This document shows positions 1-12,582 of a stretch of 64,000 nucleotides of DNA, one piece after another (position 1 is the stretch's first letter; each line of letters starts with the position of its first letter). Origin of the DNA: Elmis aenea (taxonomy: Eukaryota; Arthropoda; Insecta; Coleoptera; Elmidae); contig OX393581.1 in the NCBI GenBank assembly GCA_947652605.1, forward strand, positions 53,281,924 through 53,345,923. The letters are read 5' to 3'. The translations under genes and the position numbers were made by a program. The notes under the pieces are model-generated. The model was not told the DNA's origin. It made no database searches and saw only the letters and a program-made list of their open reading frames with translations.

Positions 1-300
1 AATTTTTTCACCCAGGTATTCTGCTACAATCCCACCTGGTCCTTTTGCTTTCCTATTCATGTTTTGTATTGCTTTCTTAACCATATTTGTTTGTATTTCG
101 ATAGGTTCTCCGTCTATGATAATATTAGGTGTGTGTTTTTCGCTAAATTGGGACCTATCGTCTTCAGACAGTAGTTTTCCATAATATTTTGCCCATTTTT
201 TGGCAGATATTCGTTCCAATGGTATTTACTTCCTGTCAGTTCGTACATTTTCCTCAAACCTCCCGGCTTCTCTGTACATTTCCGTCCTCCGATATACATT
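1..300 (-). pseudogene. RTE-like non-LTR retrotransposon fragment (RT N-terminal side)
   Basis: Read on the minus strand in shifting frames, this gives fragments typical of insect endonuclease-reverse transcriptase elements: a stretch like SEKHTPNIIIDGEPIEI, followed by a KAKGPGGIVAEYL segment matching the conserved GKAPGPDGIPAEYL region just upstream of the RT core. Frameshifts break it and it runs off the window start. It is a decayed mobile element, not a host gene. The clade call rests on remembered motif resemblance only. Confidence 0.55.
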
Positions 301-1215
301 TCTATTTCCCGGCATTTATCGTCACTTGTTCTTCGTTTTTCCTCTTTGCTTGTCTCTTAACAGCATTTCTTTTCTCATTGTACACTTGTTTGTCTTTCTC
401 TGTCGTAGTGCTGAGCCACCTTTTCAATTACCACTCCTAAATACTCGAAGTTGCTGAAGATATGCTCGTATTTAAAATGAACCAAAAATAATTTCGCTTG
501 TAATGTTTATATAAAAGTTAAACGTTCGTTGAAGATTGTTTAGTTGCAATTTATGGCTTCACGGCCTGCTGATTTAATTATTGTACAAAGTGTATAACGC
601 ACAAATTTCAATTTAACACTCGCAATGATTAATGGTGTAAAACTCGAAATGATAACTTCATCGAGGCACAATAGTCTTCTGGCAGTAACAGAATCATATT
701 TTAGGGTAAAATATCTGTAAGAGTATTACTAAAATTTACGACCCAACGAAACATATATCCAAATTGCAAGTTGAATTTAAAGCCATTTATTTCCCTTTTT
801 CTCGAGGTTATAAAATGTTCTCTCGGCAGTTAAAGATAATTGTCTTCTGCACTATGAAAGCCATTATTCATTAATCAAAAGAAGTCCGCATGGGTTTACA
901 CGATAATAGAAATTTCAAAGCCACTCTGCCGGAACGAAACAAGGGCATAAACAATCTGAATACTATAACACAGATACCGATATTATTAAACGGCATAAAC
1001 TCCCCTCAATATCGGTTTATTATTCATTTATGCAATCAATTTGCGAATAAGATGGGGCACTTTCGAATGCGAATAACTGGGATGGATGTTAAACCGAAGC
1101 CTTTAATTAAATTTAAAAGATTTTATATACAATTACGAAACATTTTGAATTCAATAATACAAACAGTGAGCGACTTCAAATTTATACCTCCCTAACCCCT
1201 AACTAACAAAGAAGG
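301..1215. other. Intergenic, nothing recognised
   Basis: AT-rich sequence with only short chance reading frames. No splice-bounded coding segment or repeat structure was recognised. Confidence 0.5.
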
Positions 1216-2470
1216 TTTCGGCTTTTGCAGGAGTCTAGTTTTTAGCGTTTTTCTCGGGAACCGTTTGAGATAATTTCGAAAACTTTGCACCGTTTTACTC
1301 GCAAAGGATGCGCTCATCAGGAAATAAGAAATTTGGAATTTTTTCCAACACGGTGTCATGGCTTACGCGATCGCAAACATGACTATTTCTGAGCACCATT
1401 TTCGAACGTCCGTAAAGAATACTAAAAAAGTTAACAATGCTTTTTCTACCCGTCATCAGATGCGCCCATCTTTTAGCTACATTTTGAACCCAAATTCAAA
1501 AATATTGAACGCGACATAACGAAGTTATGAATGTTTTCGTAAACCGAGGTGTTTATTTTTCTGAACAAATTTCGGCTTTTGCAGGGGTCTAGTTTTTGGC
1601 GTTTTTCTCGGAAACCGTTTGAGATAATTTCGAAAACTTTGCATCGTTTTACTCGCAAAGGATGCGCGCATCGGAAAATAAGAAATTTGGAATTTTTTCT
1701 AACACGGTGTCATGGCTTACGCGATCGCAAACATGACTATTGCTGAGCACCATTTTCGAACGTGCGTAAAGAATACTAAAAAAGTTTACAATGCTTTTTC
1801 TACCCGTCATCAGATGCGCCCATCTTTTAGCTACATTTTGAACCCAAATTCAAAAACATTGAACGCGACATAACGAAGTTATGAATGTTTTCGTAAACCG
1901 AGGTGTTTATTTTTCTGAACAAATTTCGGCTTTTGCAGGGGTCTAGTTTTTGGCGTTTTTCTCGGGAACCGTTTGAGATAATTTCGAAAACTTTGCATCG
2001 TTTTACTCGCAAAGGATGCGCGCATCGGAAAATATGAAATTTGGAATTTTTTCTAACACGGTGTCATGGCTTACGCGATCGCAAACATGACTATTGCTGA
2101 GCACCATTTTCGAACGTCTGTAAAGAATACTAAAAAAAAGTTAACAATGCTTTTTCTATACGTCATCAGATGCTACATTTTGAGCCCAAATTCAAAAATA
2201 TTGCACGCGACATAACGGAGTTATGAATGTTTTCGTGAACCGAGGTGTTTATTTTTCTGAACAAATTTCGGCTTTTGCAGGGGTCTAGTTTTTGGCGTTT
2301 TTCTCGGGAACCGTTTGAGATAATTTCGAAAACTTTGCACCGTTTTACTCGCAAAGGATGCGCCATCAGGATGTAAGAAATTTGGTATTTTTTCTAACAC
2401 GGTGTCATGGCTTACGCGATCGCAAACATGACTATTGCTGAGCACCATTTTCGAACGTCCGTAGAGAATA
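1216..2470. repeat. 354-bp satellite-like tandem array (about 3.5 copies)
   Basis: The motif TTTCGGCTTTTGCAG recurs at 1216, 1570, 1924 and 2266, giving unit lengths of 354, 354 and 342 bp. Units are very similar throughout, including an internal TTACGCGATCGCAAACATGAC block. The short minus-strand frames at 1473, 1827 and 2166 are the same repeat translated and are not genes. A diverged single copy lies at about 34,496-34,830, directly beside a tRNA-like sequence. Confidence 0.9.
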
Positions 2471-4158
2471 AGGACTTTGACACGTGTTTTTATATTTTAT
2501 TAAGTTTTCCACTTGATGAGTCCACACATACTAGTTTTAAAATTCTTGTCGCTACTTCAGCACAATAAGTATTACATAATCTATCTCATACAAATGAAAA
2601 ACAGGAAGTTGAAAGATACCAGTAATCTTTTTCCTCCAAAAATGTCAATACTTTTTCATATTCCTTCATATTTTTATGTAGGTACTTATTGCTTTGAAAG
2701 AACAAATCATTCTAAAATAAATTACGTTTGCCTTCCTTGCGAAGATTTTACGTACTAATTAGTAGCGTTTTATTAAAAAAGAACTCGTCAAAGGAAAGCC
2801 ATTTTTTACCTTGCAACACGCAATACATTGTTTTTTTTCGGTCTCATATCATCTCTTTTTGTTACTTCCACAACTGTATTGAAAAATATCTTTTAATGTA
2901 TGAGTCATGAAAATTAATTAATAAATGTAAGGTTTAATTCTATAAAAATATTTCATGAACCATTTAAAACTTGCAGCTAACTTAAATTGGCTTTGAAATA
3001 AGTTTCGCTCTGAACTGATTCAGAGATATTTTCTCACTTTAAATTCATAATTTAAGAGAGGAGTTGAATGCATTGCACTATGATTTTATCTCTGTACATT
3101 ACAATAATATTTAACTCTGAATAAAGAGTTTTATATCCAAAAACAAGAAGTTGCAAGTAAATTGAACAACAGCAGAAACCTACGTTTTAAAACATCTGTA
3201 TTTTTAGATTTAATTGTTCACCTAAATAGTTACTGTTGGTAAAATTAAGCAAGTGCAAATTTATCATTAAAAGTTGGGGTTAATTTAGTAGTTGTGGCAA
3301 ATGCATTGAGAGGGGCAGGAAATGGGTAACAGCAGTTATATTTGGTGCTCCTAATATGCAGTAAATTGTACTCGTCTAGAATCCAGGTAATTTCCTTTGG
3401 AAATAGGCATAAGCTCACGAAGTGCACTGCAGGATTTAAAAGCATGATTACGCCTTTTCATCTTAGAAGTTTACCCTAATCGCATATAATGTTATAATGT
3501 TTACCATATTGTAAAGCAACAGGAAAAGTTACTACACGTTTAGCTTCTTTAGCAGTAGATACTTCCTGTTGTTAAATTTAACTAACAGCTCTATCGTTTA
3601 TTTTTACTTTTTATTGTCACCTTAACACGGTTTCTAAAGAAAACCAAATATAATTCTTATAGCAGTTGGTTCAATGAAGTAGGCGATTTTGAATCTTAAA
3701 TATTTGTTTCTTCTGGAAGGATGTTGTTTGAAATATGAAACATATACAATAGCATTTAACATTATATTCAAAAAGTTCTCAAGTTTTGAACTTTACATTT
3801 CTACAGTTAGTTCCATTTCGCTTTTCAATTAACACACTTTAGTAGTTGAACATATATGTTGATATTCTGGGTTTAAACCACACAAATACTACATTATATC
3901 GTGGTTTTGTTGTCACATTATGAAATTTTTAAATTGCTTCAACTCTACGTAATTTAGTTCTACCCACTTAATCGCCATAATTATTTGGTTTACCGAATCT
4001 TAATCCTAATATAACACATTTTTCGTTGGTACATGTTGACTGCTAGATTCTTGCACTATCAGAGATGTATTTAAGATTTCTTCTTCTTATTCGAGTCCTC
4101 TATTCTCTATTCTCTATTACCTTTCTGTGTCGAGGTATTATTGTTCTCATTCTTATAA
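2471..4158. other. Intergenic, nothing recognised
   Basis: AT-rich with only short unsupported reading frames. A small TCTATTC-type microsatellite occurs near 4,100. Confidence 0.5.
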
Positions 4159-4485
4159 GCGGTATATATTGCAAAGGAGGTACCGACGCTTGGGCGTCTT
4201 TCGCTAAAATTGACAAAAACGGCTTCGACTATGTTAACTAAACATACCCAGGTAATTTTAGAACCATGACTTTAATAATTTTCCAGTTATTGTATCTTAG
4301 AGGGGTTGTTGCCTTACGGTATTAATGTTATTAACCCTATATGCGGCATATATTGCAAAAGAGGTACCGACGCTTGGGCGTCTTTTGGTAAAATTGACAA
4401 AAACGGCTTTGATTATGTTAGCTAAACATGCCCAGGAAATTTTAGAACCATGACTTTAATAATTTTCTGTTAATCGTATCTTAAT
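4159..4485. repeat. Two-copy direct repeat, 184-bp offset
   Basis: The block beginning GCGG(T/C)ATATATTGCAAA, containing ACGCTTGGGCGTCTTT, occurs at about 4159 and again at about 4343. The two copies differ by scattered substitutions, so the duplication is old. Confidence 0.8.
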
Positions 4486-4489
4486 GTAT

Positions 4490-4800
4490 CTGCCCATCCA
4501 TTGAGATTGAGTTGCAAGTCGTTTTCGTTTTTAGCTAATAGCACCAACACCACATCATCTGCAAATACCAATTGTGTTAAGGCTATTAGTTTCCAGTTTA
4601 TTCGGTCCCCAGTGGGTTTGCTCTGTATTTTCTTTGCACTCCTTAATTATTTTATCCGTTAGAATTATGAAAAGCAGTGGACTTAAAGCGCCTCCTGTTT
4701 TAATACCACTGTTTGAAATACCTAAGAACTACTGTTGTGGGCTCGTATATAATTTCTACTACTCTTATATAAACTATTGATGGCGTCTATTAATCTTTTA
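4490..4800 (-). pseudogene. RTE-like reverse transcriptase fragment
   Basis: The minus strand gives YKSSRNYIRA, then LKQ..LSPLLFIIL, then DKIIKECKENTEQTHWG and a broken FADD-like region before LQLNLNGWADTL. This is the order of the RT palm region in insect endonuclease-RT elements. Stops and frameshifts show it is dead. It is a separate insertion from the fragment at 1-300, because the protein order does not run on between the two. Confidence 0.65.
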
Positions 4801-5569
4801 ATTACCTTCGTATAGTTATTAAAAGAAAATAATTCTATGGATACTCGAAGAGGTGTGAATAGTGTTAACAAAATCTTGTATATTAAAGCAAATGGCAGTC
4901 GTTCTTTGCGAATTACATTTGTAGTTGCACAGCCAATATGAAGCCCTCTCTATTGGATTCTAACGAGATAGTAACGAGCAAAATACAAATCCACAAACGC
5001 ATAACACTTCATGGTCGTGTATTTTTATACAGTTTATCACTCGGTTTCTTTCACGCTCGATTTCACGAAAAATCGCACAGTAAACGGAAATTGAAAGGGC
5101 ACGAAAGAAATACCGCACTTGGAGTGTTTTCTCAATATCATAGCATCCCAGTCTATTGAGGGTTTCTTCGGCAAACAGGCGATTGAGATGTCTTGTCAAC
5201 ACGTTTATTGGTTTTGAGAGCCGATATAACCGCCCGTCTACTCGAGTTTATGAAAAATAAATCCTTTGAATAAATAGTTCGCGCAGATATGTAACACTTT
5301 TCAGTTTCTGTGATCTTCATCAACGCGACTTTTCAACAATGCTTAACGCCCTAATACCTCAACTAATTAAAAATGCTTCAGCGTTTAGTATATTTTAATT
5401 TTTGCAACAAAGTTGAAATGTCTTAGACATGGACCGTCCGTTATGAAATTGTTATAAGTCAATTGTTCTTTGTCCTGAGACATTTAAGGGTTTGTGTTTA
5501 AGTCGATCCAAAAATACTGGTGAAGTTTACTGTTACCTCACTTTTCTATAAATTTAAATAAATGTAAAT
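4801..5569. other. Intergenic, nothing recognised
   Basis: Two overlapping short frames near 4940-5200 lie on opposite strands with no recognisable motif. No repeat structure was seen. Confidence 0.45.
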
Positions 5570-5925
5570 TTACTTTTTTTTTAAATTCAGTTTTTTTAAT
5601 AATTACGTGAAAGTAAAATCGTATTTAAGGGCTAATAATCCTTAATTTGGCCACAAATAACTTGTATAAGAAGTGTGAAAGCATTTGCTTTAGTTTCAAG
5701 AAAATAGATTTTTAGGTCGAAAAAAGTGTCAAGACTATATATAGCCTTTGCACTTATTCCATTTTTGACAAAAAAATTAAAAATCATATTTGAGGGCCAA
5801 TAATCCTTAATTGGGCCATAACTAACGTGTATGAGAAGTTTGCTTCAGTTTTATGAAAATCGATTTAGGTCGAAATAAGTGCAAAGTCTTCTCAGTTTTT
5901 ATGAAAACTTTAAAAGGCGTAATTT
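5570..5925. repeat. About 165-bp tandem repeat, two diverged units
   Basis: The phrase CTAATAATCCTTAATTTGGCC and a following TTTAGGTCGAAA block recur with about 165-bp spacing. The same family lies in the opposite orientation at about 51,420-51,790. Confidence 0.7.
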
Positions 5926-6045
5926 AAATTATTTTAGAAGTTTTCTTCAACTTTTAAGTTATAAATAACAATGTGTTTTGAGCCATTTGCGAGACGAGGA
6001 AACGTACCTATTCTTGTGTTAGAACACTGTCAATATTTTCATTTT

Positions 6046-6299
6046 TTTTTTTTTTTTTTTTTAATTGAGTGTTTAAGGACGCTTCGACAGCTATGGCCAT
6101 TAGCGTCCGGGAGGAGGGGGCGGGGAACAAGGAAAGGGTGGGTAAGGTAAGGGTAGGTGGAAGTACTGTCACAGCATTTGCCTATAGTAGGTAGAGGAAA
6201 CCACCTGAAACCTCTACGATGACAGACGGCCGTGGGATTCGAACCCACGACCTCCCGATTAACTCGGAAGGTTGCGTACCAACCAGCCACGGAGCTCGG
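6046..6299 (-). mobile_element. tRNA-derived SINE with poly(A) tail and 12-13 bp TSD
   Basis: The minus strand starts at about 6299 with a tRNA-like head containing an A-box-like GTGGCTGGTTGG and a near-perfect B box (GGTTCGAATCC), followed by an unrelated body and a terminal poly(A) (the T run at 6042-6062). Both ends are flanked by TATTTTCATTTT (6034-6045 and 6300-6311). RNA polymerase III promoter, A tail and TSD together define a SINE. It is not a working tRNA gene because the acceptor stem and 3' structure are absent. Confidence 0.85.
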
Positions 6300-6312
6300 T
6301 ATTTTCATTTTT

Positions 6313-8500
6313 GTTTCGGTTTCTGTTCTCTTAAAAATTTCGTTTAATGCTATTTTCTTTTCCTTGAGTTTTCATCCTTAATAAAACGGAATCAAAGAGT
6401 AGGGAGACGATAGTTTTTCCGAATCTAAATTCCTGCGGAAAAGAGCCAGACCCTGTAGCGAATGGGGGCGGGCCCTGATGCAACACACGTAGTGATTAAA
6501 TCTATTTACCCTAATTGTTTTTTATTATTTTGCTTTTCTTTAGGTGATAAGTGCATTGGTTCTTTTTGACTTTGTGTCTTGCCAGTTCTTATTTTGGCCC
6601 CCAAAAGTTTTAGGATTTACCATCACTGTTCTAGAAACTATAACATGGCCTAAAAGAGACTGCATGGAGGACAAAAATATTTGTTTTAAATTGATCTGCA
6701 CACCTAGGCAAGCACTAATTGCTATCAAAATAAATGATGTTAATTAAGTCCCCAAAAGTTTTTAGATTAACCATTACTGTTCTAGAAATTAAAACATGAC
6801 GAAAATGAGGCAGTATCCTTCACTTTAGTATAATAATGAACTTTTATTGCTTTAGTTGATGATGGTAGCACATCAGCTAATCTTGCAAAGCTGCTGGTAA
6901 ATTGAACACTTCCTATAGACTATAGACTATAGTGATAATATTTATCTAATAAGCATTAGTCAAATCGTATGCGAGACACATTTTGTTGAGATGATCATAA
7001 TTTTGCGCACCCTGTATATTACATTTAGTATTTACCAACAGCTGCGAAATGCTAAAAACTTGGATGCCATTTCATATTTTCTTTTAATAAACCTAGAATA
7101 TTGCATAATATGTATTATAAATGCAATGTTTATTAAGTTTTTCTTGTTGTATAATTGTAAACATGCTGTTTGTTCATTATTCCCTTAGTTTTGGAAAGAG
7201 TATATAGTTGGATAGACCCTTTCTTTTTTAATCTTCAATGTCTTATTTATGTAAATCGGTATTTTTATAAGAATTAGTGTACTTAAATGATAATTATGCG
7301 AGAGATTTTATGATCACTATTGATGTAGTATGCAAGCAATCGCCATATTATCAGATTCTTTGCAGTTATACTGATGTTGTTTTAAATTATTGGTAAAGTA
7401 ATTATATAATAGCAGCTGTAATCAATTTTTAACACTGAGCAACTGATAAAAGAGCTTGTAAATTTACTTTATTACGTAAATTGCCTAAATAAATTGCAAT
7501 ATTTAACAAAAGTAATTTGTTTTTTTAATACATTTAATAGTCTTAATGTTAAGAAATACAAAAGTTGTTCACAATCATTAGTTGCATAATATAAAACTAT
7601 TTTTAACTGTACAGTGTTCAGTATCCACAAATCAATATTATCTTTGTTACTTTAAACAGAACATCCTGTATATTGCGCGTTATTTCGATTCTAAATTTAT
7701 TTCTCTTTTAAAATCAAGTTTTTCAAGCTATACTCAAGTTTTATACCCATGCAGATTTTTGCCAATAATTATTTCTCCAGTTAGATTAAACAGAGCAAAA
7801 AATTATGATAACAGTTGTTACAGGTACAGACAACCATAGCATCAGTGCCTCTAAAGCTGTGGTTAATATCTTTGCGTTCAAAATTATAATATTTAAAACC
7901 AAAATTACTCGATAATATCAAGTGCTAAATATTGTATCATCTTTTGAGGTGTTAAACCTATTATTAGCAGTATTTGTCGACATTTTTTAGTGCTATTAAG
8001 GTGTGATTAAGCTTGTGGTGTTTCTTTTTAAAGTAAAATTCGATGCAACATGTTAAACAGGAACTGAAAGGGAAATGCCGAATGATTGGATGCAATAAGG
8101 TAATTAAATCAACTAGGGATAGCAATTGGAAGACAATTTGTATTCATATTTTAATAGGTATACACATTTGTATTTATAAGCTGTGATTATTATTATTTTG
8201 GAAATAATTGTATGTGCTCAATTTTGACTTGAAAATGAACCAAAGGTTATTTTGGTTCTTTATTTTAGTCCATGAATTCACTTGCTATTTCTTTTTAAAT
8301 CCACATATTTTCATAACAAAATTTTGTAGCGTTTGTACAAACTTTCCCTTATTCAAAACTAAACCGTGCTGTTAAAGTCGAATTTGGATTGAAATGCTAA
8401 GAAATTTAATGTTGAAATGATTTACTGATTATATAAAACTATGCAATATATTATTTGGTTTGTTATGATGCATCACATTAGTAATAATTGCATTTATTTT
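6313..8500. other. Intergenic with a dispersed repeat (paralogue at about 13.2-13.47 kb)
   Basis: Sequence around 6350-6565, with AAGAGTAGG, GGAAAAGAGC and TTTAGGTGATAAGTGCA blocks, is a diverged copy of 13,270-13,470. A smaller duplicated block (CCCCAAAAGTTTTAGATTTACC type) occurs at about 6600 and 6750. The rest is AT-rich without a supported gene. Confidence 0.5.
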
Positions 8501-8504
8501 TCAG

Positions 8505-8687
8505 TATATTTCTGGCCTTGGCTGTGCTGTGATGAAGATGTATTGGACTTTGCAACCTTAAACAAAATGGCGTTGTTTCTTTGCAAAGTGCAACATTGTT
8601 CAACCGAGCTGTAATCATTCGTGCAGAATCAGCGAACGTTGGAACTAACGAAAATATGGATGAAGTATTTTTCGATTATTTGAATGT
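8505..8687 (+). ncRNA. Candidate exon of a spliced stop-rich transcript
   Basis: The segment is preceded by TTTATTTTTCAG and followed by the strong donor GTAAGTATTTTT. It is less AT-rich than its flanks. One frame gives a 37-residue run starting YFWPWLCCDEDVLDF before a stop, and a second begins with ATG and gives MDEVFFDYLNV up to the donor. No product is recognised. With the exons at 12,335, 12,938 and 14,488 it could form a plus-strand noncoding or decayed transcript. Confidence 0.35.
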
Positions 8688-8739
8688 GTAAGTATTTTTT
8701 TCCTGTAAATAAATGTGTTTCATTTGTGTCTGTCTGCAA

Positions 8740-9725
8740 TGCATAATGACTCGTTCAGAAAATGATGAAAAATATTTTTTATAACTTTTTAAAGGTTTGC
8801 CATGTCCTTAATTGTTTGTAGAAATATTAAACAGCATTAGTTCATACCTTTCAATAACGAGTTGGTTCAGAAAAAGTTTAAAAATATTTTTTAAATTGTT
8901 TCAAAGTTTAAAATTTGTCAAGTGTATAACCCTTGCAACTTTTGTTCCAAAAAATTTAAAAATGTTGCTATTGGCTTCATTGTTTGTAGAAATGTTAAAC
9001 AACGTTGGTGCAATACATTTCAATAACGAATTGGTTCAGAAAAAGTTTAAAAATATTTTTTAAATTGTTTCAAAGTTGTTTAAAATTTGTCAAGTGTATA
9101 ACCCTTGCAACTTTTGTTCCAAAAAAATTTAAAATGTTGCTATTGGCTTCATTGTTTGTACATTTGTGCAATACATTTCAATAACGAATGGGTTCAGAAA
9201 AAGTTTAAAAATATTTTTTTAATTGTTTCAAAGTTGTTTAAAATTTGTCAAGTGTATAACCCTTGCAACTTTTGTTCCAAAAAAATTTAAAATGTTGCTA
9301 TTGGCTTCATTGTTTGTACATTTGTGCAATACATTTCAATAACGAATGGGTTCAGAAAAAGTTTAAAAATATTTTTTTAATTGTTTCAAAGTTGTTTAAA
9401 ATTTGTCAAGTGTATAACCCTTGCAACTTTTGTTCCAAAAAAATTTAAAATGTTGCTATTGGCTTCATTGTTTGTACATTTGTGCAATACATTTCAATAA
9501 CGAATGGGTTCAGAAAAAGTTTCAAAATATTTTTTTAATTGTTTCAAAGTTGTTTAAAATTTGTCAAGTGTATAACCCTTGCAACTTTTGTTCCAAAAAA
9601 TTTAAAAATGTTGCTATTGGCTTCATTGTTTTTAGAAATGTTAAACAACATTTGTGCAATACATTTCAATAACGAATTGGTTCAGAAACAGTTTAAAAAT
9701 GTTTTTTAAATTGTTTCAAAGTTGA
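8740..9725. repeat. 158-bp tandem repeat array
   Basis: Identical or nearly identical units begin at 9105, 9263 and 9421, exactly 158 bp apart. More diverged units lie upstream (from about 8740) and downstream (to about 9725). Each unit carries a 61-residue chance frame (start MQLLFQKNLKCCY). Because 158 is not a multiple of three, the array is not a protein repeat. Confidence 0.9.
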
Positions 9726-10829
9726 TCTTGAAAAAACAAACGGTATTTGTTCGATGCTTACGTTTGCGCCACTTGTGAATTACTCCAGAGACCTGTTCTT
9801 CGTGATTGCCGTGCTTTATGCTTTATTTATGTGTAAATGTAAAATTGGGTTATTACAAAAATGTTAAATTTAATCAGCAGGGTGAGTGTTTGCTGTTGTC
9901 ATCGAATTAAATTGTTCTGCAAACAATATTTTAAATGCAGTTTTAATTTTAGTGAAAATTCCGTTAAAAGTTTTACATAAATCACCACAAACTCTGATGT
10001 AAAATCATTTGTAACATTTTGTGAATAATGTATGTCTTTACACTAATTTATGTGAAAGTTTAAAATTGCTATTTTTATAGTTTGCTGAATTTTTAAACAT
10101 AAATAGCAACTATTGTGGAGATTTTTGTTGGTAACTAATTTTATTACATTGCATTTACGGTATTGTTACTGTTAATTTAATAACATTTAAACATTAAATG
10201 TGTTTGATTGTTAAATTTTATTTAAAAAAAGTTATGCATCACGGCAGCTGCAAATTAGACACTTTTTATATTCCCGGCAACTAAATTGAAAAAAACAGTA
10301 GGGTTATTAGACACACGAGTCGGTCGGTCAAATGTACTCATAGCAAGATGAACTACTTTTGGTTCATTTTCACTACTTAAAATTGCCCTGCGCATGTTGG
10401 ATTTCATTGTTTAGTCATAGATAAAAAGGTTTAAATCAGATTTCACGCAAGCAAATGTGTGCATTTTGAGAAATGAATAAAATAACGGTTAATCAGTATG
10501 ATGTAAGGGTAATTTTGTCGTATAACGTGTATAATTAGTGATGGTTGCCGAATGTTATTGGCTGTACAACCATTTGTGGCAAATGATTTATCTTTTGGGT
10601 GTGCAATAATTTGCAAAATTAAATATTGCAACGCTTTTTCAATTATGTATAACTTTCCTGTGAATATTTTCAAGGGTGTGTATAGTTACATGTTATATTA
10701 TTTGTTTTTAAAAAAAAGTAAGTGATAGTTTGTAGTAGATACATTTGTAAATAAGAATCCAGTGTTGATATGCACACTATTGGCTGAATAGAATGTTTAG
10801 TTAACTATATTTGTGTAGTAATAGTATAT
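9726..10829. other. Intergenic, nothing recognised
   Basis: AT-rich, with one unsupported minus-strand frame at 10443-10673. Confidence 0.45.
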
Positions 10830-10830
10830 T

Positions 10831-10946
10831 GTACAACTAGTGCTGAAAGTTGAATATTTCACACGAGTATGACAGTTGAGCCACGAGCCGTCAGGCGAGT
10901 GGCTCAGTCATACGAGTGTGAAATATTCAATTCAGCACGTGTTGTA
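10831..10946. repeat. Long hairpin palindrome
   Basis: Arms of about 45 bp (GTGCTGAA..TTGAATATTTCACAC..GAGTATGAC against its complement ending TTCAGCAC) surround a GC-rich centre GAGCCACGAGCCGTCAGGCG. It abuts the MITE that starts at 10,951 and may be part of the same composite element. Confidence 0.7.
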
Positions 10947-10950
10947 CACT

Positions 10951-11232
10951 ATGCTTTTCCGACGACCACTTAGACATAATCATTAATTCTGCAAAAAAGT
11001 TGTGAAAATAACATTTTTTTGACGTTGGTGACACTTGACACTTGTGAGGTTAGATTTGCTTCACGTTAACTTGACAGCGCGTTTAGCGTGTGTAATGTAG
11101 CGGAAATCGTCACTTTACACACGCAAAGTGAACTTTGCACACAATTTCCGGTGTCATGCGCAATTTGTCATTTTCAGTAGCAGCAAGCCGTGCGAAATTA
11201 CTCGCTTTACATAGTGGTCGTCGGAAAAGCAT
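10951..11232. mobile_element. MITE with 20-bp terminal inverted repeats
   Basis: ATGCTTTTCCGACGACCACT at 10,951 is matched by its exact reverse complement ending at about 11,232. There is no coding capacity. A further internal inverted pair, GTGTGTAATGTAGCGG..TTTACACACGC, is present. The TSD could not be fixed. Confidence 0.75.
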
Positions 11233-11526
11233 TTATCTAGCCAAAAGTGTTGGTTGTATCTTTATTTTGTCATTCATTATAGTGTGTAGTTTAAGCTAAC
11301 ATTGACAAAAGTGTAATACTTAAGGTACCTTTTGCATTATAGATTATGTCATCACAAGGAAACGAATAATGTTGTCGAAGGTAAACGAGACTTGGGAATG
11401 AAATGAACGGATTAGTTTGTTGGAACTAAATGTTTGCGTGAAGGTTTCAAGTAAGTTAATTTGATATCTTTATTTATATGTAAATATTGGACTATTATAT
11501 TAATAAATGCATACATTAACCATTAA

Positions 11527-12140
11527 CCTCTTAAGCCTACACGGCCTCTGAGCGCGAGGCCTTGCACAGACGACACGTACTCTAGACCGCTCGCGAGTAT
11601 TTACGTCATATCCATTGCATGAAAAATTTCGTTCGTTATAACCATTATGTTGAAAATATAAATTAAAAAATTAATAAAACGTAAGAATTATTTAAAATTT
11701 TACTTTTTTATAGTATATACAACATATTGTATCACACAACAATGCATAATTATCCATTTGGCATGTTTTTAAAAATATTACAAAACAGTACAAAGTTTTC
11801 AAAAATTTAATTTTTGGTATGAAAATCTTTAAAGCAAGGTTCAGGGCAAAGGCCCGTGCTGCAAATTGCTCACCAATAACGACTTTCTTTTCTTATTACT
11901 TTTTTGAAGCACAAAACACATAGTAAATGTCGGCAAGTGGCGCTGTAAACGTTTTCGAACAAACAAAATAGATGACGTCATAAAGTGATCCTATTTGTAA
12001 TGACCGAAGCAAAGAAATCGTACGTTTTCATCAAATACAATAAGATATACACAATTTTACACAAAGCGAATATGTATGGCATAGTCGCAATTCATTACCA
12101 AGGCCAATGACGATTATATGCGGCATAACAGCTTAAGAGG
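11527..12140. mobile_element. piggyBac-type MITE (TTAA target site)
   Basis: The ends CCTCTTAAGC and GCTTAAGAGG are perfect inverted repeats flanked by TTAA on both sides (11,523-11,526 and 12,141-12,144). TTAA duplication is the mark of piggyBac-type elements. The 614-bp interior has no transposase frame. Confidence 0.7.
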
Positions 12141-12334
12141 TTAAAATAGTTGTACGAGTGTTTGCCGTTATTGTTGAGTTAATTAAATTGTGGTTGTTCA
12201 AAATGTTGCTTTTGTAAAGAAATTTAGGATGCTTTAGCCACCTTTTATAAATTGTCTGATTTTATATTTCAGACATATAAATTGCCTGTATTATATTTTG
12301 TTGAAGTGTACCTAATGCTGCAATACATTTTTAG

Positions 12335-12582
12335 AGATCGGCTTGTCAATGGCGATAGTATACAAGCATACCACGGAGTTCCTCACTGACGCCGCAACTC
12401 GAGATTGCCCGCAAGTTTTGTTTTATCGTCGACCATCTTTCGTTCGATTATCGATGTATGTACTTCAACATCGTATGTGAATGATCTTCGTGAACAGCAG
12501 TTGGAAGTTGATCGGAGGTAGTGACATGCCACGAAGAACTCCGAAAAAGCTGGTGTTGACCAGAATGATTTAGAAACCGGAG
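12335..12582 (+). ncRNA. Candidate exon with 43-codon small ORF
   Basis: It is bounded by CATTTTTAG and the donor GTGAGTTG. It contains an ATG frame at 12,349-12,480 of 43 residues (start MAIVYKHTTEFLTDA, end YVLQHRM) that was not recognised. Composition is more GC-rich than its surroundings. The next candidate exon is at 12,938. It is either a noncoding exon or a decayed gene. Confidence 0.35.

Noticed and set aside
1473..2366. Tandem gene family starting MRVKRCKVFEII
   Set aside because: Repeated translation of the 354-bp satellite; the same frame appears at 34,622 only because a satellite copy is there.
6230..6299. Functional tRNA gene on the minus strand
   Set aside because: Only the promoter-box region is tRNA-like; a long unrelated body, A tail and TSD follow, so it is a SINE head.
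9105..9672. Repeated 61-83 residue proteins starting MQLLFQKNLKCCY
   Set aside because: They are translations of a 158-bp tandem repeat whose length does not keep frame.
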